Translations under genes and position numbers: made by a program
Part shown: positions 63,860-64,000 of the stretch, in pieces
Numbering within the stretch: the stretch's first letter is position 1
Layout: each line of letters starts with the position of its first letter
Notes under the pieces: model-generated
Database searches by the model: none
Told to the model about the DNA's origin: nothing
What the model saw: only the letters and a program-made list of their open reading frames with translations
Source: Azolla caroliniana
Lineage: Eukaryota; Polypodiophyta
Direction: 5' to 3'
Length of the DNA stretch: 64,000 nt
Assembly (NCBI GenBank): GCA_043228905.1
Contig: JBHGNT010000009.1
Coordinates: forward strand, 11,904,001 to 11,968,000

Positions 63860-64000
63860 TGATAAGAAAGATATGTATTATATGAAGAGAATATACAATG
63901 GTGGCTAAAAGGCTTAAGACTGGCGTTGAACCAATTTGGTTCAACATAATGCCTAGTGCCCTCTTTTATAGTGTTTTCAAGAGTAATCCTAAAGCTTCTA
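63725..64000 (-). repeat. LTR3 of gypsy L, partial
   Basis: Matches the first 270 bases of LTR1/LTR2 as read on the plus strand (AACAGTACTGAGACAGAGAA ... CTTAAGACTGGCGTTGAACC). It has a pure GA run at about 63820-63854. It is more diverged than LTR1 and LTR2 are from each other, and leaves the window at 64000. Confidence 0.85.

Larger units (their letters stand above)
60712..64000 (-). mobile_element. Gypsy L tandem array: three LTRs and two deleted bodies
   Basis: From right to left on the minus strand: LTR3 (63725 to beyond 64000), a body with gag only (63650-62940), LTR2 (62930-62497), a body with shortened gag, RT, integrase and chromodomain (62423-61138), PPT, LTR1 (61137-60712). LTR1 and LTR2 are nearly identical, so this is the youngest-looking insertion here. 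One shared middle LTR is the product expected of unequal recombination between elements. Confidence 0.87.

Overview
This window is repeat-dense nuclear DNA of a land plant. The evidence is LTR retrotransposons of both plant superfamilies (Ty1/copia and chromodomain-bearing Ty3/gypsy), a fragment resembling plastid ndhK, short blocks of the plant telomere repeat TTTAGGG, and intron-bearing gene remnants with GT-AG junctions. I cannot name the species. No ordinary intact host gene is visible; almost every coding region carries stops or frameshifts. There is one 100-base run of N (24005-24104).

Layout. 1-4366: minus-strand copia element (copia-1) with 5' LTR and PBS, its 3' end outside the window. 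4408-6628: 3' half of a plus-strand gypsy chromovirus (gypsy M). 6640-10079: a copia RNase H scrap, a ~111-bp tandem repeat, a probable solo LTR and unexplained DNA. 10080-33806 is a nest: a minus-strand copia (C) is split by a plus-strand gypsy (A, 11208-32011). Gypsy A is split by a complete minus-strand copia (B, 13816-20241, target duplication GTTAC). Its 3' LTR is split by an 8.7-kb DNA transposon (D, 23027-31768) with 29-bp terminal inverted repeats and a CATT target duplication.

33835-37501: rearranged plus-strand copia E. 37502-41619: internally deleted minus-strand copia G1. 41620-42765: AT-rich palindromic satellite. 42766-45800: decayed minus-strand gene(s) I do not recognise. 45854-47313: copia solo LTR containing another solo LTR. 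47450-48700: unrecognised coding remnant. 48840-50533: minus-strand gypsy I, fused to minus-strand copia G2 (50534-53812). 53813-60711: plus-strand copia K carrying gypsy J in its middle. 60712-64000: minus-strand tandem array of gypsy L with three LTRs.

The most interesting object is element D. It carries two divergently oriented, decayed genes. The plus-strand one resembles the transposase-like DUF7869 proteins. The minus-strand one joins a ParB-like domain to a DNA N4/N6-type methyltransferase with the motif DIPYGF. Between them lie 13 copies of a 27-bp palindrome at an almost constant 51-bp pitch, just downstream of a candidate promoter of the methylase gene. Together these suggest a transposon that brings its own DNA-modification and site-recognition module. 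A second theme is a tRNA-like block, in antisense, near the start of LTRs of several distinct families.
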